Positions 5,760-6,837 of a stretch of DNA of 6,837 nucleotides are shown here, piece after piece. The number at the start of each line of letters is the position of its first letter. Position 1 is the stretch's first letter. The stretch comes from Anaerolineales bacterium (GTDB lineage: Bacteria > Chloroflexota > Anaerolineae > Anaerolineales > UBA4823), in NCBI GenBank assembly GCA_022865865.1, contig JALHTN010000398.1, forward strand, positions 1-6,837. Direction: 5' to 3'. A model generated the notes under the pieces. That model ran no database searches. It saw nothing but the letters and a program-made list of their open reading frames with translations, and was not told the origin of the DNA. Made by a program: the position numbers and the translations under genes.

Positions 5760-6614
5760 ATGGAAACGATATTAAGAAGCGACAAACAAAAGGTCACAAT
5801 CAGTTTTGATGCCCCATTTGTGATCATTGGAGAGAAGATCAATCCAACAGGTCGAAAGAAGCTGGCTGCAGCCCTCCAGAACGGCGATTATGATTATGTC
5901 CGTCTACTGGCGACCAGTCAGGTAGAGAAAGGCGCAGACATCCTGGATGTCAATGTAGGCGTTCCCGGTATTGATGAAGTGGCCGTCTTACCTGAAGTAG
6001 CAAAGATCGTTTCAGAACTTGTTGATGTGCCATTATGCTTAGATTCAGCTAATCACAATGCTTTAGCAGCCGCATTGGCTGTTTTATCTGGAAAACCCCT
6101 GGTGAACTCTGTCAATGGGGAAGAGAAGTCCCTGGAAGCGGTTCTGCCGGTGGTCAAGGAATATGGCGCGGCAGTGATCGGCCTGACAATGGACGATAAC
6201 GGCATCCCCAATGATGCGGAAACCAGGATCGCAATCGCGGGAAAGATCCTCGAACGGGCAGCAAAACTTGGCATACCCGCAAATGATGTTGTGATTGATC
6301 CACTTGTGCTTACTGTGGGTGCGGACAGCAATGCAGGTGCAACGACATTGAGAACGATCCAATTGCTGCGGGAGAATTTTGGTGTCAACATCAACCTGGG
6401 TGCCAGCAATGTTTCCTTTGGCTTGCCAGATCGTCACACAGTCAACCAGGCCTTCCTGTCGTTAGCCATGGGTAACGGTGCTACCTGTGCCATCACCGAC
6501 CCCATTAAGTTGACCAGCTCTATCAGAGCGACTGATTTGTTAATGGGCCGCGATACCTTTGGCGCACGATACATCGGATACTGGCGTAATAATCAACCCA
6601 AGGAGGATGCTTAG
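5760..6614 (+). CDS. Methyl-tetrahydrofolate:corrinoid protein methyltransferase (pterin-binding TIM barrel)
   Basis: This complete 284-residue protein has the length and motifs of the pterin-binding methyltransferase family related to dihydropteroate synthase (the AcsE/MeTr and MtgA groups). Visible motifs: GEKINPTGRK (24-33), the strand-end DVNVG (63-67), CLDSANH (93-99), NSVNGE (116-121), IDPLVL (179-184) and GASNVSFGLPDR (214-225). In MeTr enzymes, Asp and Asn residues at these strand ends hold the pterin ring, and the Asn of the SNVSFGLP motif (here N217) helps activate the N5-methyl group. The enzyme moves a methyl group between tetrahydrofolate and a corrinoid protein in the cytoplasm; the direction depends on the pathway. 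The ATG at 5760 has AAAGGA 7 nt upstream. The next gene starts 1 nt after its TAG. The frame is intact, unlike the two C1 genes before it. It could work with the damaged corrinoid protein or with another copy elsewhere; the sequence does not settle the partner. Confidence 0.9.
   Translation: METILRSDKQKVTISFDAPFVIIGEKINPTGRKKLAAALQNGDYDYVRLLATSQVEKGADILDVNVGVPGIDEVAVLPEVAKIVSELVDVPLCLDSANHNALAAALAVLSGKPLVNSVNGEEKSLEAVLPVVKEYGAAVIGLTMDDNGIPNDAETRIAIAGKILERAAKLGIPANDVVIDPLVLTVGADSNAGATTLRTIQLLRENFGVNINLGASNVSFGLPDRHTVNQAFLSLAMGNGATCAITDPIKLTSSIRATDLLMGRDTFGARYIGYWRNNQPKEDA
6600..6606 (+). promoter_or_regulatory. Perfect Shine-Dalgarno site inside the end of the methyltransferase gene
   Basis: AAGGAGG lies in the last codons of the pterin methyltransferase, 9 nt before the ATG at 6616. 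It is the strongest ribosome binding site in the window and fixes the start of the next gene. Confidence 0.8.
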
Positions 6615-6615
6615 T

Positions 6616-6837
6616 ATGCCAGTTTGGAACAACCAGGATCTCGATTTTGATGTCGACGCGGTATTGCGGGGGCAGGGAGCAGAACCGGGGGCCATCCGAG
6701 AGCGCAGTCCGCGCCTGGTTGAACTTGCGGAGCGCGCCCTGGAAGAAGGGCAGGCTTTAATCGAGGCACAAACTCTCTTTCGTGAATTAGATGTGGAAGC
6801 CCTTCGTCATGAGCGTCTGTTCTTAGATGGTGGTTTA
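6616..6837 (+). CDS. Probable B12-dependent methionine synthase activation-domain-like protein, N-terminal part (cut by right edge)
   Basis: An ATG at 6616 with a perfect SD AAGGAGG (6600-6606, spacing 9 nt) opens a frame that stays open for 74 codons to the window end. The stop of the preceding methyltransferase is one base upstream, so the two are translated together. The visible residues begin MPVWNNQDLDFDVDAVLRGQ, followed by an amphipathic helix (RLVELAERALEEGQALI) and then FRELDVEALRHERLFLDGG. This order (a short strand with VLRxxG, a helix with P/R..EL...AL, a strand ending L.GG) resembles the start of standalone proteins related to the MetH activation domain. Such proteins often accompany corrinoid methyltransferases and may help reduce inactive cob(II)alamin or bind SAM. 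The SAM-binding RxxxGY-type motif would lie downstream, outside the window. The gene is certain; the family call rests on a short stretch. Confidence 0.6.
   Translation, partial: MPVWNNQDLDFDVDAVLRGQGAEPGAIRERSPRLVELAERALEEGQALIEAQTLFRELDVEALRHERLFLDGGL

Noticed and set aside
6053..6437. Minus-strand frames of 117-118 codons opposite the methyltransferase
   Set aside because: They lie wholly inside a conserved intact gene on the other strand and have no recognisable domain.
1..6837. tRNA, rRNA, CRISPR arrays, replication origin or phage genes
   Set aside because: I looked on both strands and saw no cloverleaf, rRNA motif, spaced repeat array or phage-type gene.

Overview
The window looks like a chromosomal segment of an anaerobic bacterium with corrinoid-dependent C1 metabolism. 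The gene content (MttB-type methyltransferase, small corrinoid protein, methyl-tetrahydrofolate methyltransferase, MetH-activation-like protein) would fit Anaerolineae-type Chloroflexota or an acetogen-like Firmicute. This placement is inference only, since no phylogenetic marker gene is present.

Layout. (1) 1-408, plus strand: the C-terminal part of a zinc-type medium-chain alcohol dehydrogenase, cut by the left edge. (2) 409-559: a short gap between convergent genes with a 13-bp bulged inverted repeat. (3) 560-4212, minus strand: a two-gene operon for a heterodimeric ABC exporter. Both genes appear to start at TTG, are separated by 2 nt, and carry the asymmetric ATPase motifs of a transporter with one degenerate and one canonical site. 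(4) 4213-4671: no intact gene. It holds the exporter's upstream region, a broken N-terminal piece of an IS982-like transposase and a good intrinsic terminator. (5) 4672-5475, plus strand: the last ~50 codons of an MttB-family methyltransferase, joined by a TAATG overlap to an MttC-like corrinoid protein gene. Both are frameshifted as sequenced. (6) 5476-5759: a spacer with a small hairpin, a weak promoter candidate and a doubtful transposase scrap. (7) 5760-6837: an intact methyl-THF:corrinoid methyltransferase and, one base later, the start of a probable B12-dependent methionine synthase activation-domain-like protein that runs off the right edge.

How the genes fit together. An MttB-type enzyme takes a methyl group from a methylated amine or similar donor and passes it to the corrinoid protein. 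The pterin methyltransferase moves it between the corrinoid protein and tetrahydrofolate, and a MetH-activation-like protein could take part in reactivating oxidised corrinoid. Here the front half of the module (MttB, corrinoid protein) appears decayed next to an IS remnant, while the back half is intact and may have its own promoter. At least four probable reading-frame lesions lie between about 4395 and 5310, while roughly 5 kb of flanking coding sequence reads cleanly. That favours real local decay, but three of the lesions lie at or beside short homopolymers, so sequencing error must be excluded first.
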